DNA of 64,000 bases from Microbacterium laevaniformans. GTDB taxonomy: Bacteria; Actinomycetota; Actinomycetes; Actinomycetales; Microbacteriaceae. The stretch lies in assembly GCF_016907555.1 (NCBI RefSeq), contig NZ_JAFBCE010000001.1, positions 310,001-374,000 on the forward strand, given 5' to 3'. The notes beneath the pieces were generated by a model. It was not told the origin of the DNA and ran no database searches. It saw nothing but the letters and a program-made list of their open reading frames with translations. Below, in pieces: positions 24,330 through 32,889 of this stretch. The stretch's first letter is position 1; each line of letters starts with the position of its first letter. Position numbers and translations under genes: made by a program.

Positions 24330-25922
24330 GTGTCGACCGATATTCAGGTCGATGCGACGACGGAGTCGCCTCAAGACTCGACAGCATCCCGCGCGGACAG
24401 CGGCTCCATCACTGCTCCGGCCGGTGCGTCGACTCAGGCCACCAGCACCATGCGTCCCGCTGCCCCACCCTTCAACGATTGGCGTCGCCGCTTTCAGCGC
24501 CGGCTCGTCGTCAGCGATTTCCTCGTGCTGACGTGGGTCGTCTTCGGCGCCCAGATCGCCTGGTTCGGGTTCGGCAATGCGCAGCTGGCAATCCGGGATG
24601 ACGCTCGTATCTCGGACATCTCCTACTGGGCGTTCTCGGTGGTACTTATCGTCGTCTGGTTGGGAGCGCTGTCGTGGAGCGACTCGCGCAGCGTGCGCGT
24701 TCTCGGCTCGGGGTCGAATGAGTATCTGCGGGTGTTCGATGCCAGCCTGAGGGTGTTCGGTGCGGTCGCCATCGTCGGCTTCCTCACCAAAATCGATGTC
24801 GCTCGGGGATTCCTGCTGATCAGCCTGCCGGCGGGCGTGCTGGTGCTGCTCTGGACGCGGTGGCTGTGGCGGCAGTGGCTGATCATGAAGCGCAGGACCG
24901 GTGACTTCTCGGCGCGGGTGCTTCTCGTCGGGTCGGAGGAGTCGGTTGCCCAGATCGCGCGTGAGCTCATTCGCACTCCGAGCGCCGGTTATCACGTCGT
25001 CGGCGCGTGCACGCCGACGGGCAAAGTCGCTGACTTCGTGCCCGGCACTTCCGTGCCCATGATGGGGAGCGTCAACGCGGTTGAGCGTGCGATGGAACTG
25101 ACGGATGCCGACACCGTCGCCGTGACGAGCACCGACGAGCTGCCGCCCGACAAGGTGAAGCAGATCTCGTGGAACCTGCAGGCCGGCCGCCAGCACCTCG
25201 TGCTCGCGCCAAGCATCGTCGATATCGCGGGGCCGCGGCTGCACACTCGACCGGTCGCAGGTCTGCCCCTGATCCACGTCGAGACGCCACGCTTCAGCAA
25301 GGGTCAACTGTTCCTGAAACGATCGGTCGATGTGACCGCGAGCGCGCTCGGGGTGTTGCTGCTGAGCCCTGTGCTGGCCTTCCTCGCGATGAGCATCCGT
25401 CTCTCATCGGAGGGCCCCGTTCTTTTCAGTCAAGTCCGTATCGGTCGTGGTGGACGCGAGTTCACGATGTTCAAGTTCCGCTCGATGGTGACAAATGCCG
25501 AAGAGCTGCTCGCGCAGCTCACACGCGACCGTCAGGAGCAGGGCCTCGACTCGGGCAACGAGATCATGTTCAAGATGAAGAACGACCCGCGTGTGACGCC
25601 GATCGGCCGCATTATGCGCAAGTACAGCCTCGACGAGCTGCCGCAGCTGTTCAACGTGATCGGCGGATCGATGTCGCTCGTCGGACCGCGACCGCCGTTG
25701 CCGAGTGAGGTGGAGCAGTACGCCACGCATGTGCACCGCCGCTTCCTCGTCAAGCCCGGCATCACCGGACTCTGGCAGGTGAGCGGCCGCTCGACGCTCT
25801 CGTGGGAGGACACCGTGAGGCTTGACTTGTCGTATGTCGAGAATTGGTCGCTGGTTGGTGATATCGCGATTCTCGCGAAAACCGCAAAGGCCGCGATTGC
25901 TCCGGGAGAGACCGCAGCGTGA
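24330..25922 (+). CDS. Initiating polyprenyl-phosphate sugar-1-phosphate transferase (WbaP/CpsE-like)
   Basis: A 530-residue membrane enzyme that starts glycan assembly by moving a sugar-1-phosphate from a nucleotide sugar to the lipid carrier. Four or five N-terminal spans (about 55-190) are followed by a Rossmann-like region ([18 protein letters not shown]) and the bacterial sugar-transferase domain (about 325-525). Conserved blocks include [50 protein letters not shown] and [17 protein letters not shown] start with TAGGAGGAAG upstream. This is the first gene of the glycan locus. A truncated, mutated relative lies 340 bases downstream. Confidence 0.94.
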   Translation: MSTDIQVDATTESPQDSTASRADSGSITAPAGASTQATSTMRPAAPPFNDWRRRFQRRLVVSDFLVLTWVVFGAQIAWFGFGNAQLAIRDDARISDISYWAFSVVLIVVWLGALSWSDSRSVRVLGSGSNEYLRVFDASLRVFGAVAIVGFLTKIDVARGFLLISLPAGVLVLLWTRWLWRQWLIMKRRTGDFSARVLLVGSEESVAQIARELIRTPSAGYHVVGACTPTGKVADFVPGTSVPMMGSVNAVERAMELTDADTVAVTSTDELPPDKVKQISWNLQAGRQHLVLAPSIVDIAGPRLHTRPVAGLPLIHVETPRFSKGQLFLKRSVDVTASALGVLLLSPVLAFLAMSIRLSSEGPVLFSQVRIGRGGREFTMFKFRSMVTNAEELLAQLTRDRQEQGLDSGNEIMFKMKNDPRVTPIGRIMRKYSLDELPQLFNVIGGSMSLVGPRPPLPSEVEQYATHVHRRFLVKPGITGLWQVSGRSTLSWEDTVRLDLSYVENWSLVGDIAILAKTAKAAIAPGETAA

Positions 25923-26113
25923 CAGAGCTCCTTTTTGTCGGTTCGGGTTTCTTCGGTCTCACGATCGTTGAGCGAGCGGCCGCTAGACGGCGGAAGGTGA
26001 TGGTGATTGCTCGTCGTCACTACATTGACGGGAAGGCGTGCAACGAGGATGAGGCACTGATGGATACTGAGGTGCACCGGCATGATCGTCGATCACCCCG
26101 CGTGAACGCGTGA
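25919..26113 (+). pseudogene. Remnant of UDP-galactopyranose mutase (glf) N-terminus
   Basis: A 64-codon frame overlapping the stop of the sugar transferase (GTGA). The translation [18 protein letters not shown], then [19 protein letters not shown] and EVHRHD, matches the FAD-binding N-terminus of UDP-galactopyranose mutase, whose family reads VGSGFFG and later RRxHIGGNAY. Gly-to-Lys and other changes are present, the frame ends after about 64 codons against 380-400 in the family, and no continuation was found in the next bases. It is therefore a dead fragment. It implies that an ancestor of this locus made UDP-galactofuranose. Confidence 0.75.
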
Positions 26114-26259
26114 TCCGAGTACCCTGCCATCGCCTCGATATGTCTATGCACATACCCCTGCACCAGCAGGCCAATCACAAGCCGGCAGTTCGTCTTCGTC
26201 GACATCCCTCGCCGCCAGCGACCAGCTCCCGGCGGCGGCGAGTGCCATCCTGGATCGAG

Positions 26260-27117
26260 CTCCCCATCATGGGCTTGGTGTCGGCGGTCGATCGCCCCAT
26301 CCGCGCCACGGGTGCTGACACGGTAGCTGTGACGAGTACTGACGAGCTGCCGCCCGACAAGGGCAAAGAGATCTCGGGGGGGCTTGAGGCTGGAAAGCAG
26401 CCCCGTGTTCTCGCGCCGGGCGTCGTCGACCTCGCCGGTCCGCGTATTCATGTCCGCCCGGTATCGGGCCTACCGCTAGTCCACGTCGAGACCCCGCGAT
26501 TCAGTAAGAGACAGCTGTTTGCCAAACGCACGCTCGGCCTCGCCGCCGCGGTGCTGGGCGTGATTCTCATCAGTCCGCTACTGCTGTTCGTCTCGATCGC
26601 CGTTCGGCTTGCGCGCCAAGGACCCGTCTTCCTCATTCAGATCCGTACGGGCCTGCGAGCGCAAGAGGTCACGATGATCAAGTTCCGCTCGATGGTCGTT
26701 AGCGCAGAAAGCCTGCTCGAACAACTCGCCAAGCAAGAATGCGATGCGGGCAACGAAGCTCTCTTCAAGACTAACAATGATCCCAGAATCACCGCCATCG
26801 GGCGCGTGATACAGAAGTACAGCCTCGATGAGTTGCTTAAGTTGTTCAGCGTGATCGCTCGGCCGATGTCGCTCGTCGGCCCCCGTCACCCTCTGCCAAG
26901 TGAGGTCGCGCAGTATGCCGACCGCGTGCACCGCCGCTCCCTCGCCGAGCCAGGAATCACGGGCTTCAGGCAGGCTAGTGGTCGCTCGTTGCTGCCGGGG
27001 GATGAATCCGTGCGCCTCGACTTGTCCTACGTTAAGAACTGGACATTCGTGGGCGACACTGTAATCCTTCTAGACGGCCCGCGTCCCCCGCCCCCCGCGC
27101 CCGGCGAGACAGCCGCC
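26260..27117 (+). pseudogene. Truncated, degenerate second copy of the initiating sugar transferase
   Basis: This stretch keeps frame and aligns with the C-terminal half of the 24330-25922 enzyme from its [12 protein letters not shown] block to its GETAA end; [16 protein letters not shown] is identical in both. The N-terminal membrane half is missing. Conserved positions are changed: DELPQL to DELLKL, GPRPPL to [15 protein letters not shown] to GFRQASGRS, and IGRGGRE to TGLRAQE. The frame then runs on past the homologous end into the next gene. The whole open frame spans 26110-27249. The best reading is a decaying duplicate or the scar of an earlier cluster exchange. A residual enzyme is unlikely. 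Confidence 0.8.
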
Positions 27118-27157
27118 CAGTCCCCTCCCCGATCTCGCTTCCCGACCAAGGAATCAC

Positions 27158-28744
27158 ATGAACTCGACGCCGCCCGCCGTCCTCGACTGCACGCTCCGAG
27201 ACGGCGGCTACTACACCGCGTGGGATTTCCAGCAGGACGTTGTCGGTAGTTACTTGCGCGCGGCCTCAAAGCTGCCGATCTCGACGATCGAACTCGGGTA
27301 CTGCAACCTCCCGCGTGATGGCTACTTCGGCCAGTACTACTTTCTCAACGAGGCCACGACGGCGCGCGCAAAGGGCATCTTGCGCGAGGATCAGCGCCTC
27401 GCCGTCATGCTGGATGAGAAGTCTGTCCCCTTGACGTCGCTCGACCGTGTCGTCGGGGAGGTTATCGGGACGGTCGACCTCGTTCGCATGGCGGTGGCAC
27501 CAACCCGCCTTGCTGAAGCAGCAGCTCTCGGCCGACGTCTTCGTGAACTGGGCTTCGACGTCGCCATCAACATCATGTACCTATCGAAGTACTGGGATTC
27601 GGTGGACTCCCTGTCCAGTCTCTCCGAGGCGGCTGAGGTGTCCTCATGTCTCGCTCTCGTCGACAGCTACGGCGGTTGCACTCCCGAACAGGTCGCCATC
27701 GCAATCTCTTCACTTCGAGAGCTGCATCCCCAGACAGCGGCGGGCTTCCATGGACACGACAACATGCGCCTCGCTTTCGCGAACTCGCTGAGCGCCGTCA
27801 CCGCGGGCGCGACGATCATTGATAGCACCGTCACGGGCATGGGACGTGGTCCAGGGAACACTCAGACAGAGACCCTCCTCGTCCACAAGTACGCTGCCAC
27901 CCCCGACGAGCTCGACTACGTGGCGCTTCACGACATCGTTGACCCGTTCGAGAAGCTGCAGCGCGAGTACGGCTGGGGCACTAACTTGGTCTACATGATC
28001 TCGGGTGCCGCCGGACTCCCTCAGAATCGGGTAATGGACTGGCTGGGCAAGAATCGCTATTCAGTACCCTCAATCATCCATGCGATGCAGAATCAGTCAC
28101 TCGGTAGCATCGACGAATTCTCTTACGAGACGCTCGGCGCACTTTCTGCGAACGAGACAGACGAGCTGATCGTTATCGGAGGCGGTCCGACAATAGAGGA
28201 GCACGCCGAGGCAGTCGTTGAGTACGCCAACCGAAGCGGCGCGACAGTTGTCCATGCCAACTACCGCCACCTGTCGCTCATCGAACGGCTGACCACCAGG
28301 CAGTACGTCGCGCTCGCGGGCGACGTAGTTGACCGACTCCCCGATCGTGCAACTCTCGACATCAGCGATGGCTACATCGTCCCGGCAGCGCCGCGAATTC
28401 GCCCAGTTCCGGAGTTTGCGCGCGCTCGTACTCGACAAGTGCAGCCGTTTGTCGTCAGCGCCGACACCGACAATCTCGGACCCGTGAGTGACATCGGGCC
28501 GCTCTCTCTGGCTCTCGGCGCTGCTCTGGCAAATGACGCAGCGCGTGTGACCCTTGTCGGGTTCGACGGCTACGCCCATGCGACAAGTGCTGAGCAAGAG
28601 CTTGCAAAGGAGTCGCAGTTACTCCTCGACGCATTCCGGAAGGATCATCCCGAGCGCGAGGTCACTAGTGGTACTCGCACTCGATTCGACGTACCTGTTG
28701 CCTCGATCTACAGTCGGCTCTCAGCGCTCGCATCCGATGAGTGA
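27158..28744 (+). CDS. DRE-TIM (HMGL-like) aldolase fused to a Rossmann-like C-terminal domain
   Basis: A 528-residue two-domain protein. Residues 1-290 form a DRE-TIM metallolyase: LDCTLRDGGYY at the N-terminus, metal-binding FHGHDNMRLA and the active-site loop GMGRGPGNTQTE, as in 4-hydroxy-2-oxovalerate aldolase and related pyruvate enzymes. From about 325 a second domain begins with ELIVIGGGPTIEEH, resembling the nucleotide-binding opening of MptE/DUF115-type proteins. The ATG lies inside the tail of the preceding pseudogene frame. The stop overlaps the HAD gene, which overlaps kdsB. Together they suggest formation, dephosphorylation and CMP activation of a 2-keto-3-deoxy sugar acid; this pathway is inferred. 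Confidence 0.78.
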   Translation: MNSTPPAVLDCTLRDGGYYTAWDFQQDVVGSYLRAASKLPISTIELGYCNLPRDGYFGQYYFLNEATTARAKGILREDQRLAVMLDEKSVPLTSLDRVVGEVIGTVDLVRMAVAPTRLAEAAALGRRLRELGFDVAINIMYLSKYWDSVDSLSSLSEAAEVSSCLALVDSYGGCTPEQVAIAISSLRELHPQTAAGFHGHDNMRLAFANSLSAVTAGATIIDSTVTGMGRGPGNTQTETLLVHKYAATPDELDYVALHDIVDPFEKLQREYGWGTNLVYMISGAAGLPQNRVMDWLGKNRYSVPSIIHAMQNQSLGSIDEFSYETLGALSANETDELIVIGGGPTIEEHAEAVVEYANRSGATVVHANYRHLSLIERLTTRQYVALAGDVVDRLPDRATLDISDGYIVPAAPRIRPVPEFARARTRQVQPFVVSADTDNLGPVSDIGPLSLALGAALANDAARVTLVGFDGYAHATSAEQELAKESQLLLDAFRKDHPEREVTSGTRTRFDVPVASIYSRLSALASDE

Positions 28745-29462
28745 GACTCAGCAGACAGCAATTGACGCCTACGACGTAGTGATATTTGACTGCGACGGCG
28801 TGCTCCTTGATACGAACAGCGAGAAGAACCGCGCTTTCGAGGCTGTCGCGAGGGAGTTCGGCTACGACGATGAGGCGAGCGCCCGATTCGCCGCGTGGCA
28901 ATCAACGAACTTCGGAATCTCTAGGTTCCGTGTATTCGAAGAGCTTCTGTCTGGCCGCTTCGGGGCGCCTAGGGATGGCGAGACCCAAGCGGTTCTCGCT
29001 GATCTCACGTCTGCATTCGCCGCACGAACGTCAATCATCTACGACACGGCCGATAGGACTAAAGGAGCAGCCGACCTACTAGCGGCACTTGCACAGAAGC
29101 GACGCTACGTCGCATCGGGCAGCGCCCAGGATGAACTGCGCTCCGCGTTTGCTCGGCGACATCTCGCAGGCGACTTCGTAGGCATTTTCGGCTCGCCGAC
29201 TCCGAAGAAGGAGATCGTTCAAGCGATCGTCGAGCGAGAGCGGACCGACCGACCCGACTCGAACGCGATCATGATCGGCGATGCAATGGCAGATGCAGAC
29301 GCAGCCGACGCGGCCGGGATCGACTTTGTTTACGTCGGGGCCTACTCCACCGTCCGGCCAGCCATGCTTGAGCGCGCGTCGGCAACGGGTTATCGCACCG
29401 TCGAAACTCTTGCCGAGCTCCTTCTGCCAACCCATCCTTCGCCCATGAAAGCATCGCAATGA
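28737..29462 (+). CDS. HAD-superfamily phosphatase (beta-phosphoglucomutase-like type)
   Basis: A 241-residue HAD hydrolase. Motif I is FDCDGVLLDTN with the nucleophile Asp, motif II YVASGSAQ, the conserved Lys lies in PTPKKEIV and motif IV in MIGDAMADADAA. A helical cap is inserted after motif I. It starts within the aldolase stop (8-base overlap) and its stop overlaps the kdsB ATG, so the three are translated as a set. By analogy with KdsC or NeuB-pathway phosphatases it would remove a phosphate from a ulosonate phosphate, but its sequence type is the phosphoglycolate/beta-PGM group and the substrate is inferred from position. Confidence 0.85.
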   Translation: MSETQQTAIDAYDVVIFDCDGVLLDTNSEKNRAFEAVAREFGYDDEASARFAAWQSTNFGISRFRVFEELLSGRFGAPRDGETQAVLADLTSAFAARTSIIYDTADRTKGAADLLAALAQKRRYVASGSAQDELRSAFARRHLAGDFVGIFGSPTPKKEIVQAIVERERTDRPDSNAIMIGDAMADADAADAAGIDFVYVGAYSTVRPAMLERASATGYRTVETLAELLLPTHPSPMKASQ

Positions 29463-30196
29463 ACTTCGACGACATCCTCATTGTCATCCCGGCACGATTC
29501 AGCTCAAAGCGTCTGCCTGGTAAGCCGCTGGTACCCATCGCTGGCGTTCCTATGATCATCCGGACGGCCAAGCAGTGCGCAGCCGTCGTCCCTCGCGACC
29601 GGATCGTTGTCGCCACCGATGATCAACGCATCGTGGATGTGTGCCTAGAACACGGATTCCGAGCAGAGCTTACGCGGGACAACCACCTGACCGGCACGGA
29701 CCGCGTTGCAGAGATCGCGGCACGCATTCCGGCGCGAACGTACGTCAATGTTCAGGGAGACGAACCCGTGTTTGAGCCTGATGACATTCGAGCGATCATC
29801 GATGCCTCTAATGCGAACCCGACTGCCACGTTCATCGGTTCTTGCGCGCTCACTGAGGCGCAATGGCGAGACTCGAAGTACATCAAGTTACTAGTGGGGC
29901 TTGACCAGCAGCTCATCTACATCGGTCGTGCGATGGTTCCCGGGTCACACGACGGAGGCTTTCACGGGGGTTCGCGACAAGTCTGCGCGTACGCGTACAC
30001 ATCCGAAGTCCTGGCGAAGTACGCATCGGTAGCAGCCCGCACTCCTCTCGAAGCGATCGAGGACTGCGAGGTCGTACGGTTTCTCGAGCTGAGCATCCCG
30101 GTCACGGTCATCCCGATGAGCGATCGCTCCATGTCAGTAGACAGACCGGAGGATGTGCTTCGCGTCGAAGCGACCATCGAGGCGTCAACACACTGA
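29459..30196 (+). CDS. kdsB: 3-deoxy-manno-octulosonate cytidylyltransferase-like enzyme (KdsB)
   Basis: A 245-residue CMP-sugar synthetase. IPARFSSKRLPGKPL is the CTP-binding loop of KdsB, TGTDRVAE and YVNVQGDEP are the family metal and substrate blocks, and SVDRPEDVLRVEATI closes the domain. The enzyme couples a 3-deoxy-ulosonic acid to CMP. Kdo is the normal substrate in Gram-negative bacteria; in an actinobacterium without lipopolysaccharide a wall or capsule ulosonic acid is expected. Some actinobacterial walls are known to contain teichulosonic acids. The exact sugar is not readable from sequence. Confidence 0.9.
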   Translation: MNFDDILIVIPARFSSKRLPGKPLVPIAGVPMIIRTAKQCAAVVPRDRIVVATDDQRIVDVCLEHGFRAELTRDNHLTGTDRVAEIAARIPARTYVNVQGDEPVFEPDDIRAIIDASNANPTATFIGSCALTEAQWRDSKYIKLLVGLDQQLIYIGRAMVPGSHDGGFHGGSRQVCAYAYTSEVLAKYASVAARTPLEAIEDCEVVRFLELSIPVTVIPMSDRSMSVDRPEDVLRVEATIEASTH

Positions 30197-30204
30197 CCGG
30201 CCGA

Positions 30205-30243
30205 CTGCTGAGTGTCGATGATTCGGTCATCGACACTCAGCAG
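30205..30243. terminator. 17-bp hairpin between convergent kdsB and DUF115-like genes
   Basis: Arms 30205-30221 and 30227-30243 are perfectly complementary (CTGCTGAGTGTCGATGA and its complement) with a TTCGG loop. It lies nine bases after the kdsB stop and ends 30 bases before the convergent gene's stop. The stable UUCGG-type loop and the position support a terminator for both strands, although no long T run follows. Confidence 0.85.
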
Positions 30244-30272
30244 GTCGAAGGTTGACGGTGCGCGCATAGGTG

Positions 30273-31127
30273 TCAGCGCCCAAGTTCGATTGCGAGTTCC
30301 GACTTTCGGAATATGTCGCACTTGCCGTCGATCGTGCAGTCGACGACGTCGCGACCGGCTCGGTCCCACGCGGCTCGCGCCAGCGCATACGAGTACTCGT
30401 TGCCGCGAAGAACTGGATTCCGCAGAGAAAGGCCCTGCGGAAAGTAGCGCGGATCGAAATGATTCGTGTCGACTTGACCCGTCGTCTCGTAGGCAGATGG
30501 CGCGCCGGCGCTTGAGTGATTGTGATCCATGCCAATGATGACTGCCTTCTGCCAGCCGAGGAGGTAGGCGCCCTGGAGAGCCCAAAACATAGCAGTATAG
30601 CCGTGGTGCGAGGAAAGCCCGAGATGCTTGGCGAACCGCCAGCGCAGCTGATAGCGCAAGAAGGCGACATTCTCCCGTCGGTCAAATAAGTCAGCGGCGT
30701 CGCGCGAGACCATGAGCGGCACCGGAAGGGCGGCGAGTTCAGCACCGAAATGCTTGAGGACATCAGGGTCATGAGCACAGATCAAGGACGGTGCGCGTTC
30801 GTACGAGTCCATCAGTACATATCCCCGATTCATAAGAATATACGGGTGCCGGTCGAGTACACTCAGATCAGTGCGACGGAGGCTAGGGCCACTCGCGACG
30901 ATCAGGCCCGTCTGGCCATTCTCGCTGCCGCGCAGTCGATCTAGTGTCACTAGACTGCTCCTTCCGATGGCACTGCGCGAGTAGCGCATATCACCTACTC
31001 TGCGCCGAAGATCACGCGCGAAGGACACCAAGAAACCGCTCTGTGTATGGGTCTCATCAAGGTCAACTGGAAGGCGGGATACGAGCGTTCCAGGAGCAGA
31101 AAACTTCGTAATCGCGTCAATGACCAT
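30273..31127 (-). CDS. DUF115/MptE-like protein, possible CMP-sugar glycosyltransferase
   Basis: A 284-residue protein without membrane spans. The central GLIVASGPSLRRTDLSVL is the glycine-loop motif of DUF115 (MptE-like) proteins and resembles the GNGPSL loop of GT42 sialyltransferases. YILMNRGYVL, ICAHDPDVL and HFDPRYFPQG follow in the order typical of DUF115 proteins in surface-glycan loci. Because the convergent kdsB makes a CMP-sugar, a role in transferring that sugar is plausible but unproven. The ATG has AGGAGA upstream. It follows the flippase gene by 22 bases on the same strand and is probably in its operon. Confidence 0.65.
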   Translation of the reverse strand: MVIDAITKFSAPGTLVSRLPVDLDETHTQSGFLVSFARDLRRRVGDMRYSRSAIGRSSLVTLDRLRGSENGQTGLIVASGPSLRRTDLSVLDRHPYILMNRGYVLMDSYERAPSLICAHDPDVLKHFGAELAALPVPLMVSRDAADLFDRRENVAFLRYQLRWRFAKHLGLSSHHGYTAMFWALQGAYLLGWQKAVIIGMDHNHSSAGAPSAYETTGQVDTNHFDPRYFPQGLSLRNPVLRGNEYSYALARAAWDRAGRDVVDCTIDGKCDIFRKSELAIELGR

Positions 31128-31149
31128 CTGCTATCTCCTGTCGTGAATC

Positions 31150-32559
31150 TCAAGATCGTGTTCTAGCGCGGGCCCGAAGTTGAATGACCATACTGCTCAC
31201 AGCGCTCGCAACAGCAACAACGTACAGCGCGATGACAGTGGAGGAACTCATGGAGGGCTGATTGGCGAGCGCGCCGGTGGCCACGCAAGCGGTAGACAGG
31301 ACAATGAGCGCTGGGGTCAGGCCAGCACGCTTCCAGTCGACCTCGGCCCTAACTAGACGAACGATGAAGAATGCAGCGCCCGCCATCGCAATCCAGCTAA
31401 TGGTGACCGATATCGGGCCTCCTGATAGTCCCAGAACAGGCACAAGCGAGAATGATCCAACAATGACGACGATTAAGCCCAAAGTTGAAGCGATCCAGTT
31501 CCACCTAGTATTTCCCATCGTTTGCGTTGGGAAATTCAGCGCCATCCCGTAAGCAGTCCAGAGCAAGGGCACGGCCGCCATTAGCCCTATTGCAGACGCC
31601 ACGGTGTCATAGCCTGACCCTAATATCCAGTCAACGAATGGTCTGCCCATGAGGATCATCAACAACGTCGTAGCTGTTCCGATTATCCATTGCAGACGCA
31701 TGACTCGGGCTAAGTGGAAAGTGGGGCCTGGCAACGCGGTTCGGGCGTACTCCGGCGTGACTGCGCGGTTGATCTCGGCGACGATGAGCACGCCGACGTT
31801 GACGACGTTTTGTGCGATCGACAGATAACCCACGTCACTGAGTGGAAGGAGGACCGCGAGAATCGGTCGATTGACGAAAGAGATCCCCCAGAACGCGAGC
31901 GAATGGGGAAGTAGCGGCAGACTGAATGAGACGAGCGATCGCAGATCGTCCCGCCGCGCTCGCCGAACTCGCATCGTGCGCGGCGCAATTATGAACGCAA
32001 GGAGAAGCGAAGCGGCTCCGGCGACGAGGTCGGAGAGTACCCACCCCCACACTCCCCAGGGAAGTGCCAGAACGAAGGCAATCTTTGAGGCAAGTGAAAC
32101 CACAATGCTAGTCAGCGTAAACAGAACGAGCGGACTGAAGCGATGCTCCGCCCGAAGGCGCGACTGCACGTACGATGATCCGTACAGCCCGAGGCCAGCG
32201 GCGATGATCTCGATTCCCCAAAGGGCTGACGGCACTTGGAGGATGTCCGCCGGCAGGGCTAAGAGTGCACCTCCGACAAGAAGACAAGCACTTGGGCCAA
32301 TCACGAGGAGCCAAAGCCTGCTCGCGGCAAGCATCCCAATCTGACCGGGCTCATGCTGAAGACGGGATGCGGCGCGGAACACCGCCGCTTCCACAGGACT
32401 CCCCATTCCTGCGCCGAGCACCGTGCCAGCCACAGTGATGAGGCTCGCCGCGCCGTAGTCATCGGGACTCATCGCTCTCGTGACGAAGGGAAGGAGGAGT
32501 AAGCCAACGCTCCTCTGCACGAGTGCGAGGACCGTGAACACGGTCATGGCGCGCTTCAC
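31150..32559 (-). CDS. Wzx-like flippase / polysaccharide exporter (MOP superfamily)
   Basis: A 469-residue membrane protein with about 12-14 hydrophobic spans. The N-terminus RSVGLLLLPFVTRAMSPDDYG is the standard opening of polysaccharide biosynthesis MOP transporters that move lipid-linked repeat units to the outer face. The GTG at 32559 is chosen because GGAG lies seven bases upstream and it sits directly before the first span; an in-frame GTG at 32655 would add 32 residues unlike the family. The DUF115-like gene follows it. The A/T content is visibly higher than in the flanking housekeeping genes. Confidence 0.9.
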   Translation of the reverse strand: MKRAMTVFTVLALVQRSVGLLLLPFVTRAMSPDDYGAASLITVAGTVLGAGMGSPVEAAVFRAASRLQHEPGQIGMLAASRLWLLVIGPSACLLVGGALLALPADILQVPSALWGIEIIAAGLGLYGSSYVQSRLRAEHRFSPLVLFTLTSIVVSLASKIAFVLALPWGVWGWVLSDLVAGAASLLLAFIIAPRTMRVRRARRDDLRSLVSFSLPLLPHSLAFWGISFVNRPILAVLLPLSDVGYLSIAQNVVNVGVLIVAEINRAVTPEYARTALPGPTFHLARVMRLQWIIGTATTLLMILMGRPFVDWILGSGYDTVASAIGLMAAVPLLWTAYGMALNFPTQTMGNTRWNWIASTLGLIVVIVGSFSLVPVLGLSGGPISVTISWIAMAGAAFFIVRLVRAEVDWKRAGLTPALIVLSTACVATGALANQPSMSSSTVIALYVVAVASAVSSMVIQLRARARTRS

Positions 32560-32889
32560 GAGACGACTCCATTCTCTGCCACGCGTACGTGGACCGCTGT
32601 CGGTCAGCTTCGTCCGATGTCTACTCGGGCCAGCGGCGGACAGAAATAGAGTCACTCCACCCCGGATTCCTCAATCCTACCGGCTTTGGCGCCCGCCCAC
32701 GACCAAGGGCATTCCTGCGGCCCACGCGTCATCTACCGCTTCGAGACAACCAGTCTGGGTCGCTTGAAAGTGCGGCGGAAGGACCCGCAGTCACCCAGCC
32801 GCTGCGGCGCCTAAGATGGTAGTGCAAGGCGAGCAGATCCACGGAAATAGCGGTCTGGTGATCTCGACCCGAAGGGACTATTTCTCGCA
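32560..32889. other. 330-base divergent intergenic region in the glycan locus
   Basis: This stretch separates the divergent flippase and GT4 genes. No credible gene, RNA or repeat was found in it; short frames present have no ribosome site or homology. It must hold the promoters of both transcription units, but no convincing -10/-35 pair could be assigned. Confidence 0.6.

Noticed and set aside
26110-27249. A functional 379-residue second sugar transferase
   Set aside because: The membrane half is missing, several family-invariant residues are changed, and the frame runs past its homologous end into the next gene.
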